Shown: in pieces, positions 43,996-53,907 of the stretch
Layout: every line of letters starts with the position of its first letter
How positions within the stretch are numbered: position 1 is the stretch's first letter
Assembly: GCA_028283025.1 (NCBI GenBank)
Contig: JAPYNO010000003.1
Span: 1-59,110 of the forward strand
Direction: 5' to 3'
Source: Pseudomonadales bacterium
GTDB taxonomy: Bacteria > Pseudomonadota > Gammaproteobacteria > Pseudomonadales > Azotimanducaceae
Length of the DNA stretch: 59,110 bases
Program-made: the position numbers and the translations under genes
The notes under the pieces: generated by a model
The model's input: only the letters and a program-made list of their open reading frames with translations
Told to the model about the DNA's origin: nothing
Database searches by the model: none

Positions 43996-44604
43996 TTGGC
44001 CCGTTCAAAATCAAAAGTTATTGAAATTCATCTTTATCCGCAGTTTGTAGCTTTCGCGGACGAGAACAAATTTGACTTGGTCATAGCGAGTCACCAACAG
44101 TATTGCAATGGGTTCACTTTGGGTTCGCACGGTGAGTATTTCAAGAATCGCGCCAGCACCAAGAACATCCAATATCCCTATAGGGATTATTCAGGCCACT
44201 TCTGCCTTGGTGTCATGTATTCGAGGCTTGAAGACTCTGCCTTCTCAGATGTCAAGATACACAGCTTGGAAGATTTGGCTGAGATCACCTCGGTAATCGG
44301 TAAACTAAAGTTCTTTGTTCAAGAGAAATGGCGAATTGCGAGCGACAAACCTGGCAGTGGCAATACGGCGAACATCGGCAGCATCAAGAGAATCGAGGAC
44401 ATTATCAGCGGGAATGGCATGTTCTCCAAGTTGGGCGAGGCATGGTTCGACGACTATTGGACGAACTATGGAAAGATCAGAGCGAAAGCATCATCGGGAG
44501 AAATGAAGCCGATTCAATCTTTGAATGCGTTTGTTCGTTATAGAGGCGGCGATGTATCGAAGATCGTTCCAAAAACGATGCCTAGTGCAAGGAGGGGCAA
44601 GTGA
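43996..44604 (+). CDS. EcoRV-like type II restriction endonuclease, catalytic segment missing
   Basis: The C-terminal two thirds follow R.EcoRV as I remember it. Matching landmarks are FTLGSHGEYFKN, KNIQYPYRDYSGHF, KLKFFVQEKWRIASDKPG, SGNTANIGSIKRIEDII and the YW-NY near 155. Before FTLG there are only 39 residues; EcoRV has about 100, including the Gln-rich recognition loop, Asp74 of PDFTLY and Asp90-x-Lys92. Here the stretch reads HQQYCNGFTLG, with neither PD nor DxK. The likely cause is a deletion between two FTL-coding repeats. The start (TTG 43996) is weak. Predicted to be inactive. Its stop overlaps the methyltransferase start by 4 bases. Confidence 0.75.
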   Translation: MARSKSKVIEIHLYPQFVAFADENKFDLVIASHQQYCNGFTLGSHGEYFKNRASTKNIQYPYRDYSGHFCLGVMYSRLEDSAFSDVKIHSLEDLAEITSVIGKLKFFVQEKWRIASDKPGSGNTANIGSIKRIEDIISGNGMFSKLGEAWFDDYWTNYGKIRAKASSGEMKPIQSLNAFVRYRGGDVSKIVPKTMPSARRGK

Positions 44605-45515
44605 GCGTGCTGGTACCCCCGATCAAGTGTCAGGGAATAAAAACAAAACTAGTTCCGATGATTTTACGGACGATTGACCGAGACCAATCGACAAGGTGGA
44701 TCGAACCATTCTTTGGTTCTGGTGTAGTTGCCTTCAACGTTGCGCCATCGAACGCACTTTTAGCCGACTCCAATCCCCATGTGGTCAACTTTTACAAAGC
44801 GATTCAAAATGGCCATGTCAATGGCTACTCGGCTCGTGATTTCCTGCAACGAGAAGGAGAAGTGCTAGCTCGCCGAGGTCAGGACTACTACTACGAAGTG
44901 AGGGATAGATTCAATCAAGATCGAGAGCCGCTCGACTTTCTTTTCCTCAATCGCTCCTGCTTTAATGGATTGATTCGATTCAATCGAGAAGGGCGATTCA
45001 ATGTTCCTTTCGGCCACAAACCCAATCGCTTCGCTCGCCCCTACGTCACGAAGATCGTGAACCAAATTGAACGATTTCGGAGTGTTGTCGCATCATCAGA
45101 ATGGCACTTCAAATGTCAGGATTTTGCCAAGACAATAGCTGAAGCAGGCCGCAATGATTTCATCTACTGTGACCCTCCATATTTGGGCAGGCATGTTGAC
45201 TACTACGACAGTTGGAATGAACGAAACGAGCGCACGCTATACGATTCACTTAGCAAAAGGCAAGCACGGTTTTTGCTCTCGACTTGGCACAGCAATCAGC
45301 ATCGGCGAAACGAGCAGCTAGATTCACTTTGGGGGCATCACCATGTAACACTGCATCCGCACTTCTATCACATTGGAGCGAGGGAAAATAATAGAAAGGC
45401 GATGCTTGAGGCGCTTGTGACCAATTATCCCCCTCCTAGAGGATCTCTTGAAGCGACGGTGCCTGCAGTAGATTCGTCTCAGTTGGAGGTGTCCTTGGAA
45501 CTGCTGCCAGCATAA
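44601..45515 (+). CDS. EcoRV-type adenine-N6 DNA methyltransferase
   Basis: Dam-family (D12 class) methyltransferase of 304 residues, collinear with M.EcoRV as recalled. It has PPIKCQGIKTKLVPMI at the N-terminus, EPFFGSGVVAFNVAP (SAM-binding FxGxG), EPLDFLFLNRSCFNGLIRFN, and the catalytic DPPYLGRHVDYYDSWNER. If specificity is conserved it modifies GATATC. A strong ribosome site (aaggagggg, 44590-44598) precedes GTG 44601, better than the one for the nuclease. The locus is visibly AT-richer than its flanks, suggesting transfer. Confidence 0.9.
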   Translation: MSVLVPPIKCQGIKTKLVPMILRTIDRDQSTRWIEPFFGSGVVAFNVAPSNALLADSNPHVVNFYKAIQNGHVNGYSARDFLQREGEVLARRGQDYYYEVRDRFNQDREPLDFLFLNRSCFNGLIRFNREGRFNVPFGHKPNRFARPYVTKIVNQIERFRSVVASSEWHFKCQDFAKTIAEAGRNDFIYCDPPYLGRHVDYYDSWNERNERTLYDSLSKRQARFLLSTWHSNQHRRNEQLDSLWGHHHVTLHPHFYHIGARENNRKAMLEALVTNYPPPRGSLEATVPAVDSSQLEVSLELLPA

Positions 45516-45693
45516 GATTCGAGCCCTGCACGCCGGGAGAAGAGAGCCTAGGGCGAACCCGAAGCGTATGCGGGTTGGCGCTTGAGACCTTGCCCGGTGC
45601 GCGTGTTGATCTTGTCGAGACGAATGCTCGCGTCTTGTTATTCGCGCTCGCTGCCTGACATGCGAGAATGGTACTTTCCTGTTCCGCAAACAG

Positions 45694-46275
45694 TTGAATC
45701 CATTGACCGCGCCAGTCCAAATCACCCTTTACCGATGGGCAGGGTCATGGGGCCCCTTCAAAGTCAACATCCCGTGCGGAGAATGCACGCTCACCGAGGA
45801 TGTCATCCGCGATTGCGTGAAGAACGACCTCGCTGGCATCGATGTTGAGATTCACGAATACGAATGGCTGAGCAATTGGTGGAAGCCGCTCATGCGAGGT
45901 GGCTGGCACGCGCCGATTGTGCTGGTGAATAATCGCGTGATCTCGCAAGGCATCGCGCTCAATCGAGGTGTGCTCACGCAAGCGGTCATCGATGCTGGCA
46001 TTTCGCAGATTCCGATTGAAGGCAGCCATATTTTTGGCAAGGCCACATGCCCGCATTGCGATCGCGCCAAGGCGCTCTTTGATACGTCCGGCATTGATGG
46101 CAGGTATCACGATGTCATCAAGGATACGCGCGCACTCTACGAGATGATCGCGCGAGTCAAGCCGATTATCGGCGAGAAAACACCCGTCACGCTGCCGCAA
46201 ATCTGGGTGGACGGCGAGTATGTGGGCGGCGGCGATGCGCTTGAGGCAAGGCTTGCGGTGATCGCCACATCATGA
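45694..46275 (+). CDS. Tandem thioredoxin-fold/glutaredoxin-like protein
   Basis: A 193-residue protein with two thioredoxin-like halves. The first (about 8-95) has CGEC in VNIPCGECTLTED and a cis-Pro-like HAPIVLVNNRVISQG. The second (about 110-190) is a glutaredoxin domain with ATCPHCDRAK and the GSH-binding TLPQIWVDGEYVGGGDAL. Probably a cytosolic disulfide reductase; partners unknown. The start is uncertain (TTG 45694 or TTG 45703). Upstream, 45516-45693 holds a small hairpin (AACCCG 45556-45561 with CGGGTT 45571-45576) but no gene. It overlaps the fusion transporter by 4 bases, so the two are coupled. Confidence 0.8.
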   Translation: MNPLTAPVQITLYRWAGSWGPFKVNIPCGECTLTEDVIRDCVKNDLAGIDVEIHEYEWLSNWWKPLMRGGWHAPIVLVNNRVISQGIALNRGVLTQAVIDAGISQIPIEGSHIFGKATCPHCDRAKALFDTSGIDGRYHDVIKDTRALYEMIARVKPIIGEKTPVTLPQIWVDGEYVGGGDALEARLAVIATS

Positions 46276-48221
46276 AGAAGGGTCAATGGATCGCTCTAGG
46301 CGTTTTTCTGCTTCTCATCGCCCTGTTTTTCGTCTTTGACCTGCACAAGATCATCACGCTTGAGAACTTCCAGGCGCAGCGCGAAGTCGTGCTCGATTTC
46401 TATGCTGACAACAGGCTGCTGACCATCTGCCTGTTCATGCTGGTCTACATTTCAGTGACTGGCCTGTCGCTGCCGGGATCGAGCATCATGACGCTGATTG
46501 CCGGCGCAATCTTCGGCTTTTCAGTGGCGCTGGTGCTGGTGTCCTTTGCGAGTACAATCGGTGCAAGCATCGCCTTTGTGTTTGCGCGCTATCTCTTTCG
46601 AGACCTCGTGCAGCGACGCTTTGAATCGGCCTTGAAGCCCATCAATGAAGGCGTGGAAAAAGAGGGCGCCTTCTATCTCTTTGCGCTGCGGCTCGTGCCT
46701 GCAGTGCCATTCTTCGCCATCAACGTAGGCATGGCGCTCACGCCAATACGCCTCTGGACCTTCTACTGGGTGAGTCAAATCGGCATGCTCGCTGGCACCG
46801 CGGTGTACATTAACGCTGGGCATCAACTCGGCCAGATTGAGTCCTTAGGCGGCATCGTGTCGCCGATGCTGATTGGTTCACTTGTACTCTTGGGGCTGTT
46901 TCCGTTGATCGCGAAGAAGGTGGCGGAGTTGGATGAGCGGCTCGAAAGCAGCACAGCGTTGTCCGTCATCCTCGACAAACGCCTCTGGCGCATCTTCCTG
47001 CTTGGCGTATCGAGCGGGCTGCCATGGCTCATCATCGGTTCAGGCATGTCGGCATGGCTGACCGACGAAGGCCTGTCGCGCAGCGGCGTCGGTCTCTTTG
47101 GTGTCATCTTCGTTGCCTACACCGTGAACTTTCTGTGGGCGCCCGTTGTCGATCACCTGCGTCTTCCCGTGCTCGGCGCGCTCGGTCAACGACGCTCTTG
47201 GATTTTGCTCTGCCAAGCGTTGCTGGTGCTTCTGATACTCTTTCTTTCCTTGAATGAGCCGTCATCCGGCCTTTGGCTGACAGCGGCCGTTGCGCTCGCC
47301 GTTGCGAGTGTCTCGGCGACCCAGGATTTGTCAATCGACGCCTATCGCATCACGGTGATTCGTAGAGACGAGCCCCATCTGGTCGGCTTGGCAGCAGCTT
47401 TCGCGACTTCCGGCTGGTGGACAGGCGCGAGCTTGCCGGGCGTGGCGGCCTTCTGGCTCGCGGATGATCTTGGCTGGCCACTTGTCTACCAGGGCTTGGC
47501 TGTGTTTATGCTCGCATTGACGTTGCTCGCACTTTTTCTCATTCGTGAGCCAGAGCGCCAGGCCGCGCCGCGCGCCTCCAACATGGCGGCATGGTTTGAC
47601 AGCAGCTACATAGACGCTGTCGGCGAGTTCTTCCGCAGAAATGGCATGAAGATGGCGTTCACGCTGCTCGGGTTCATCTTTCTCTTCAAGATCGGCGAGG
47701 CGTTTCTTGGCCGCATGGCAATCGTGTTCTACAATGAAGTCGGCTTCACGAACGAGGAAATCGGCACCTATTCGAAGCTTGTCGGCTGGTGGGTGACGAT
47801 TATTTGCTCGCTGCTCGCAGGCTTTATTTCCCTTCGCTACGGCGTCATTCGTGTGTTGTTCGCTGCCGGCATCGCGATGGCAGCGGCTAATCTTCTTTTT
47901 TCTTGGATCGCGGTGGCGGGTGCGGACACGCGCCTGTTCGCGCTTGCCGTGGTCGTCGATGGCGTCACCGGCGCCTTCTCAACGGTCGCCTTCGTGGCAT
48001 TTATCTCCGAATACACCAGCCGTCTGCATTCGGCAACACAGTACGCGGCCCTCGCCTCGCTTGGAAATCTAAGTCGAACACTGCTCGCCGCCACAAGTGG
48101 CATTCTGGTCACGCAGCTTGGTGGCAACTGGGCTTTGTTTTTTATCATCACCGCCCTGATGGTGGTACCTTCGCTGCTACTGCTCGCATGGATCGCACGT
48201 CGATTTCGGATGAGCCCTTGA
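46272..48221 (+). CDS. VTT/DedA-like domain fused to an AmpG-type MFS permease
   Basis: A 649-residue polytopic membrane protein. Residues about 1-225 form a TVP38/TMEM64 (VTT) domain: SLPGSSIMTLIAGAIFGF, GASIAFVFARYLFRDLV and LFALRLVPAVPFFAINVGMAL. Residues about 235-649 match AmpG-like MFS muropeptide permeases: WRIFLLGVSSGLPWLIIGS, AWLTDEGLSRSGVGLF, VNFLWAPVVD, LGQRRSWILLCQALL and ATQDLSIDAYR. No start codon and ribosome site break the frame between the halves. VTT proteins are lipid scramblases or envelope transporters, so the fusion may join lipid handling to wall recycling; that is inference. Coupled to the glutaredoxin-like gene. Confidence 0.88.
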   Translation: MKKGQWIALGVFLLLIALFFVFDLHKIITLENFQAQREVVLDFYADNRLLTICLFMLVYISVTGLSLPGSSIMTLIAGAIFGFSVALVLVSFASTIGASIAFVFARYLFRDLVQRRFESALKPINEGVEKEGAFYLFALRLVPAVPFFAINVGMALTPIRLWTFYWVSQIGMLAGTAVYINAGHQLGQIESLGGIVSPMLIGSLVLLGLFPLIAKKVAELDERLESSTALSVILDKRLWRIFLLGVSSGLPWLIIGSGMSAWLTDEGLSRSGVGLFGVIFVAYTVNFLWAPVVDHLRLPVLGALGQRRSWILLCQALLVLLILFLSLNEPSSGLWLTAAVALAVASVSATQDLSIDAYRITVIRRDEPHLVGLAAAFATSGWWTGASLPGVAAFWLADDLGWPLVYQGLAVFMLALTLLALFLIREPERQAAPRASNMAAWFDSSYIDAVGEFFRRNGMKMAFTLLGFIFLFKIGEAFLGRMAIVFYNEVGFTNEEIGTYSKLVGWWVTIICSLLAGFISLRYGVIRVLFAAGIAMAAANLLFSWIAVAGADTRLFALAVVVDGVTGAFSTVAFVAFISEYTSRLHSATQYAALASLGNLSRTLLAATSGILVTQLGGNWALFFIITALMVVPSLLLLAWIARRFRMSP

Positions 48222-48271
48222 ATTCCAAACGCCCGCCCCCATAACAGCATCCAACTCTCTCGTGTGGCGGC

Positions 48272-48303
48272 TTGACAACTTCGGTGGCAGGTTGCTGTAT
48301 GAT
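48272..48303 (+). promoter_or_regulatory. groES promoter
   Basis: TTGACA at 48272-48277 is a perfect -35 box. The best -10 candidate is TATGAT at 48298-48303 with a long 20-base spacer, running into the CIRCE element. CTGTAT at the ideal spacing is poorer. No clear sigma32 -10 (CCCCAT) is visible. Confidence 0.6.
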
Positions 48304-48329
48304 TAGCACTCTCCCGGTGAGAGTGCTAA
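48303..48329. promoter_or_regulatory. CIRCE operator (HrcA binding site)
   Basis: TTAGCACTC (48303-48311), a 9-base spacer and GAGTGCTAA (48321-48329) match the CIRCE consensus exactly. HrcA should repress groESL from here. hrcA itself is not in the window. Confidence 0.96.
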
Positions 48330-48396
48330 TTGGCTCGGCAGAGCCGGGAGCTATCAATCAATTCAAGCCACAGTCAGACAAAGGAGATGATTGTCA

Positions 48397-48687
48397 ATGA
48401 AAATTCGACCCCTGCACGACCGTGTTGTCGTTCGTCGCCTAGAAGAAGAGACCAAAACGGCGGGCGGCATCGTTCTCCCCGATTCCGCTGCTGAGAAGCC
48501 TTCGCAAGGCGAAGTGCTCGCTATCGGCCCTGGCAAGGCGCTTGATGACGGCAGCGTCCGCGCACCTGATGTCAAGGTCGGCGACAAAATTATCTTCGGC
48601 CAGTACGGCGGAAGTACGGTCAAGGTTGACGGCGAAGAGCTGTTGATCATGAACGAAAGCGAAATCTTCGGCGTCCTCGAAGACTAA
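48397..48687 (+). CDS. groES: Co-chaperonin GroES
   Basis: Lid of the GroEL folding chamber. The 96 residues include [17 protein letters not shown], the mobile loop [21 protein letters not shown], and the roof and end [19 protein letters not shown] 48397 with AAGGAG at 48381-48386 is preferred over an in-frame TTG at 48391, which is only 4 bases from that site. groEL follows 47 bases later. Confidence 0.98.
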   Translation: MKIRPLHDRVVVRRLEEETKTAGGIVLPDSAAEKPSQGEVLAIGPGKALDDGSVRAPDVKVGDKIIFGQYGGSTVKVDGEELLIMNESEIFGVLED

Positions 48688-48731
48688 GCACCATCCAAGC
48701 CAACACAAACAACTAATCTAGGAGTAACTGA

Positions 48732-50375
<1,644 letters not shown>

Positions 50376-50400
50376 GCGAATCGCTTCCATTTCCCTCGGA

Positions 50401-50430
50401 GAAGCCCCGCAAATGCGGGGCTTCTTTTTT
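50401..50430 (+). terminator. Rho-independent terminator of groESL
   Basis: A perfect 10-base stem, GAAGCCCCGC (50401-50410) with GCGGGGCTTC (50415-50424), has a 4-base AAAT loop and is followed by six T. It lies 26 bases after the groEL stop. Confidence 0.97.
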
Positions 50431-50536
50431 GCGCGATGGCGGTAGAGAGGTTCGGTGAAACGCTAATTTCGTGAGAATCGAAGGCGTTTTGAAGCCGAGG
50501 CACTGACCGCTGCTCAGAAATCAAAGTGTACTGTTC

Positions 50537-50565
50537 GCCGCCATTTTTCATTTATAATTGGCGGC
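50537..50565 (+). promoter_or_regulatory. Inverted repeat and -10 box abutting a DUF4143 start codon (copy 2)
   Basis: GCCGCCA (50537-50543) and TGGCGGC (50559-50565) are perfect 7-base arms with 15 bases between them. A consensus TATAAT (50553-50558) lies between the arms, and the second arm ends exactly one base before the ATG at 50566. Transcription would begin close to the ATG, so the mRNA may be leaderless. A repressor bound here would block the promoter. The layout mirrors copy 1 at 15784-15812. Confidence 0.6.
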
Positions 50566-51732
50566 ATGCTTGCCACCTATGAACGCATCAACACGCTGCC
50601 GCGGCAGAGCTTCTTCCTGTTTGGGATGAGAGGTGCTGGCAAGAGCACTTGGGTCCGCGACATCCTGCCCGACGCCCTGTACATCGATTTGCTGGACGAG
50701 CGCCTGTACCAAGATCTGTTGGCAGATCCTTCATTGTTCGCTCAAGCCATCGAACACCTCGCTGCGGATGATTGGGTCATCGTCGACGAGATACAAAGAC
50801 TGCCGATGCTGCTCAATGAAGTACACCGCCATATCGAGTCGCATCGGCTGCGCTTCGCCTTGCTCGGCTCGAGCGCACGCAAGTTGAAAGCCGCAGGGGT
50901 CAATCTGTTGGCTGGCCGAGCGCTCAGGAGAGACATGTTTCCGCTGACCGCCTATGAACTAGGCACGGATTTCGATCTTGACCGAGTGCTCCATTACGGC
51001 ACACTACCACTTGTGTGGCGCAGCCCGGAACCGCGCGCCGTACTCGAAGCCTATTCACAGCTCTACCTGCGCGAGGAGATTCGTGCCGAAGCCCTAGTGC
51101 GCAACCTGCCCGCTTTCGCCCGCTTCCTGCCGATCGCCGCGCTTTTCAACGGCCAGGTGATCAATGTCGCTGGCATCGCCCGCGACGCGGGCGTAGCCCG
51201 CGGCACCGTGCGCGGGTTTCTGGAGATTCTGGAAGACACGCTGCTCGTTCACCGCCTGCCCGCCTTCGAGACCCGTTCCCGCGTGCGCGAGCGTAAGCTC
51301 CCCAAACTCTACTGGGTCGATCCCGGCGTCGTTCGCGCTGTCAAGGGGCAGTTTGGAGATGTGACGGCCGAGGAACGCGGGCCACTGCTGGAGAGCTGGG
51401 TGCTGACCACCTTGCGCGCCCACGCCGGAGCGTCGGGCGAAGCGCAGCGCTTGTACGATGAGATCGCATACTGGTCGCCGCACCAATCCAATGCAGAGGT
51501 GGATTTTCTGCTGCGCCGGGGTCGCGACCTACTAGCGATAGAAGTGAAGGCCACTGACCGCTATCACACGAGCCTGTTAAAGGGGCTTCGGGCGATTGCG
51601 CCTGTGGGCGGGCTGGCCCGCCGCATATTGGTGTACACGGGACGAGGGTCGTTTCGGTCAGCGGACGGGATCGACATCTGGCCAGCAGGTCGGTTCGCGG
51701 GCGAGGTGGCAAAGAGTGCCCTATGGGCTTAG
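50566..51732 (+). CDS. DUF4143-type AAA ATPase (copy 2)
   Basis: 388 residues: P-loop FGMRGAGKST at 19-28, Walker B with DEIQRLP at 74-80, sensor LGSSARKLKAAGVNLLAGRA, a winged-helix segment (AGIARDAGVARGTVRGFLEILEDT, in part) and a nuclease-like end (NAEVDFLLRRGRDLLAIEVKA). It shares this layout with the gene at 14579-15790, but the two differ throughout, so they are distinct family members rather than a recent duplication. It opens the defence-like island after groEL. Function unknown. Confidence 0.87.
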   Translation: MLATYERINTLPRQSFFLFGMRGAGKSTWVRDILPDALYIDLLDERLYQDLLADPSLFAQAIEHLAADDWVIVDEIQRLPMLLNEVHRHIESHRLRFALLGSSARKLKAAGVNLLAGRALRRDMFPLTAYELGTDFDLDRVLHYGTLPLVWRSPEPRAVLEAYSQLYLREEIRAEALVRNLPAFARFLPIAALFNGQVINVAGIARDAGVARGTVRGFLEILEDTLLVHRLPAFETRSRVRERKLPKLYWVDPGVVRAVKGQFGDVTAEERGPLLESWVLTTLRAHAGASGEAQRLYDEIAYWSPHQSNAEVDFLLRRGRDLLAIEVKATDRYHTSLLKGLRAIAPVGGLARRILVYTGRGSFRSADGIDIWPAGRFAGEVAKSALWA

Positions 51733-51960
51733 GAGGCGCGGACCAAGAAACGAATGTGACGCTGAGCCTCAATAGTGGCAACTGATCGGACTCAGTGGAT
51801 TCTCACCGTATTGACGTTTTGGCGCTTTTCCAAGTTCAAGCAAGGGATTGCGGGCGACTTTGAGATGGTCTTGCCTGAGCCGGTACATACCCTTGACCAA
51901 GGCTCCGATGTCCGCAATCATACCCAGCCTCGGCAATCCGGCCAATGTCACGGCATGAAC
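51733..51960. other. Intergenic stretch without a convincing gene
   Basis: The 228 bases between the DUF4143 gene and the DUF4276 gene hold a 60-codon minus-strand frame (51769-51951, GLPRLGMIADIGALVKGMYRL in part) that could be a coding remnant; I do not recognise it. The flanking genes converge here. No terminator stem with a T run is visible. Confidence 0.4.
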
Positions 51961-52584
51961 CTATCCCGATGCAGCCGCCTCCACAAGAGCATCGCGAAAC
52001 AACGCGAAGCTTTTGGATCGGTTGCGGGCGGGGTCCATGTGTTTGCCGATCCTGTTCGCCGCCTTCACGGTTGACAGCCCCTGCCCAAAGTGACCGCCTC
52101 TGCGCAGCTCTCGCTCAAATGCTTCTTTCGTTCCGCCGGCAATCGCGTCGGGATTCCGAAACGCGGCCCGATTTGGAACATGCTTCGATATTCGCGGATA
52201 TGCGGTACAAACTGCTTGCCAATCGCCGAAGTACCAAGCTTCAAGCTCCTCGATGACAATTCTTGTTACCACTTGCCAAGACGAGTCCCCGCAGGCACTT
52301 CTGGAGCGCAGTCCCGCATCTTCGCAGTTCCGCTCAAGTTGCGCCTTGAGGTCTCGACAGTCTTCGCTGTCGAGGTCAATGACAACCACTATTCGATAGT
52401 TGTCTGGAATCCAAGACGCATATCCCCGCAGGCGATCCTCTAATTTCCGCAGCAGCGCCTGCTTGCCTTGATATGGGTAAACCTTGAAGCTATTCGACTC
52501 TGGGAGGAAGCTTGGCAGCCAAGATTTGAGCAAAGCCTCCATAGAGGGCTCTTCCACGAGGAACTCGAAGTGAACAGCGGCCAT
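51961..52584 (-). CDS. DUF4276 TOPRIM-like protein
   Basis: 207 residues. The layout fits a TOPRIM-type nuclease core: an early Glu in FEFLVEEPSMEALL, then VVVIDLDSEDC with DxD at about 70, and RIVIEELEAWYFGDW later. DUF4276 proteins commonly pair with AAA ATPases, and such pairs are suspected of anti-phage roles. Here the ATPase gene ends one base before this ATG (TAG, C, ATG), so translation is surely linked. A nuclease or nucleotide-cleaving role is inferred from the fold only. Confidence 0.8.
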   Translation of the reverse strand: MAAVHFEFLVEEPSMEALLKSWLPSFLPESNSFKVYPYQGKQALLRKLEDRLRGYASWIPDNYRIVVVIDLDSEDCRDLKAQLERNCEDAGLRSRSACGDSSWQVVTRIVIEELEAWYFGDWQAVCTAYPRISKHVPNRAAFRNPDAIAGGTKEAFERELRRGGHFGQGLSTVKAANRIGKHMDPARNRSKSFALFRDALVEAAASG

Positions 52585-52585
52585 G

Positions 52586-53815
52586 CTAGCTTGCGCTTTT
52601 GCCTTCCACGGGCAGGCCCCCTTCCGTCAGCGGATCACCAACTCCGAAATGACCCTCCATCCAAAGGTCTCCAAGACTGGCGCCAGCCTCCATGAACGCC
52701 ATGATTCTTTTGTTTTGTTCTAGCGACTGGCTCCGGGTATAGCCACTCTCGTCGCGCCATAACACGTGGACTTCGCCGGGCCGCACCGCGTCAAGGAAGA
52801 ACGGCGAATGGGTTGTCACCAATATCTGCGTTGCGCCAGATACTTCCCGGCACTCTTCCGCCAGCCCATAAAGCAAACGGGGATGGAGAAAGTTTTCCGG
52901 TTCTTCTATGCCGATAAACGGTGGAGGAGCGGGGTCGTTCATCAAAACGAGATATGCCAGCATCTTCAGTGTGCCGTCCGATGCGAAGCGGGCCATGATC
53001 GGTTCTTCAAACGGCGCATCCTCGATCTGCAGCAGTAGCCTGCCATCCGGCATCGGGTTTGCAATGACATTATTAATCTTGGGAACCCTTTCCCGGAGCC
53101 TTTTGAAAATCAAACTAAGACGGTCGTCATGTTCTTCCGAGAGGTATTGGATGACATTGGCAAGATTGTCCCCAGTCTTACTTAACTGTTCCTGTGGCCC
53201 CGCTTCGGGCTGGCCTCTTGCGTCATCGGATGACAGGTAGGAAACGTGCCATCCCATAATAAAATTCCGCAGCGCAACAACACGGGGATTCTCAGCCAAT
53301 TGGCCGAGCGCATTGACCGCAAGGGTATCTGGGGAGCTCAGGGGCACCTCTATCCGCTCATCCTGCGAGTCTGGGAGTTCGCCCGAAATGACCCGGCCGA
53401 TGCCATTAGTGTAATCAAGAAAATGGAAAGGAGCGCCACGACTGCCCCGCTTCCATCTGAGCCATTCCACGACAGCAACGGGACGGCCGTTCTTCTCCTC
53501 CACCTCAAGATGATAGGTGATCAGGGGACTTCTCGGTTTCTCACGATAGGCAATCTCAATCAATACAGGGCCTGAGCCACCCCTGGACTTTAGCTCCTTA
53601 GCTCGGCCTCGCTTTTCCCAAGCCCGCCGAAGACCTGTTTCGAAGCATTCGGCCAAGAAAGCGAAAACATCGAAGACTGTTGACTTGCCGCTGCCGTTTG
53701 GGCCTAGCAGTACGGTCAGAGGAGTCAGGTTCTTCAACTCCAAATCCCGCAATGCGCGAAAGTTCCGGACCTTCAGGCGCTCGATTCGTGGGGGTGCACC
53801 AGTAGGATTAGTCAT
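52586..53815 (-). CDS. OLD/RecF-like AAA ATPase
   Basis: 409-residue ABC-type ATPase: [17 protein letters not shown], Walker [12 protein letters not shown] (about 36-46), a helical insert, the signature-like [11 protein letters not shown], Walker [13 protein letters not shown] and the H-loop in [15 protein letters not shown]. It lacks a TOPRIM domain of its own; the DUF4276 gene next to it would supply one in trans, like the split OLD-type and PARIS systems. ATG 53815 has a ribosome site (aggaga). Confidence 0.87.
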   Translation of the reverse strand: MTNPTGAPPRIERLKVRNFRALRDLELKNLTPLTVLLGPNGSGKSTVFDVFAFLAECFETGLRRAWEKRGRAKELKSRGGSGPVLIEIAYREKPRSPLITYHLEVEEKNGRPVAVVEWLRWKRGSRGAPFHFLDYTNGIGRVISGELPDSQDERIEVPLSSPDTLAVNALGQLAENPRVVALRNFIMGWHVSYLSSDDARGQPEAGPQEQLSKTGDNLANVIQYLSEEHDDRLSLIFKRLRERVPKINNVIANPMPDGRLLLQIEDAPFEEPIMARFASDGTLKMLAYLVLMNDPAPPPFIGIEEPENFLHPRLLYGLAEECREVSGATQILVTTHSPFFLDAVRPGEVHVLWRDESGYTRSQSLEQNKRIMAFMEAGASLGDLWMEGHFGVGDPLTEGGLPVEGKSAS

Positions 53816-53907
53816 ATTGAATCTCCTAGTTTCAACTTGCTAGTGCAACGCTTCAGAAGTTAAGAAGGGTTGGATGGAGCAAAGGCACTGCCTGAATACT
53901 GCGCTTC

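Noticed and set aside
45515-45600. Possible tRNA remnant (gattcgagccc) after the methyltransferase
   Set aside because: It cannot be folded into a T arm with matching acceptor and anticodon arms on either strand.
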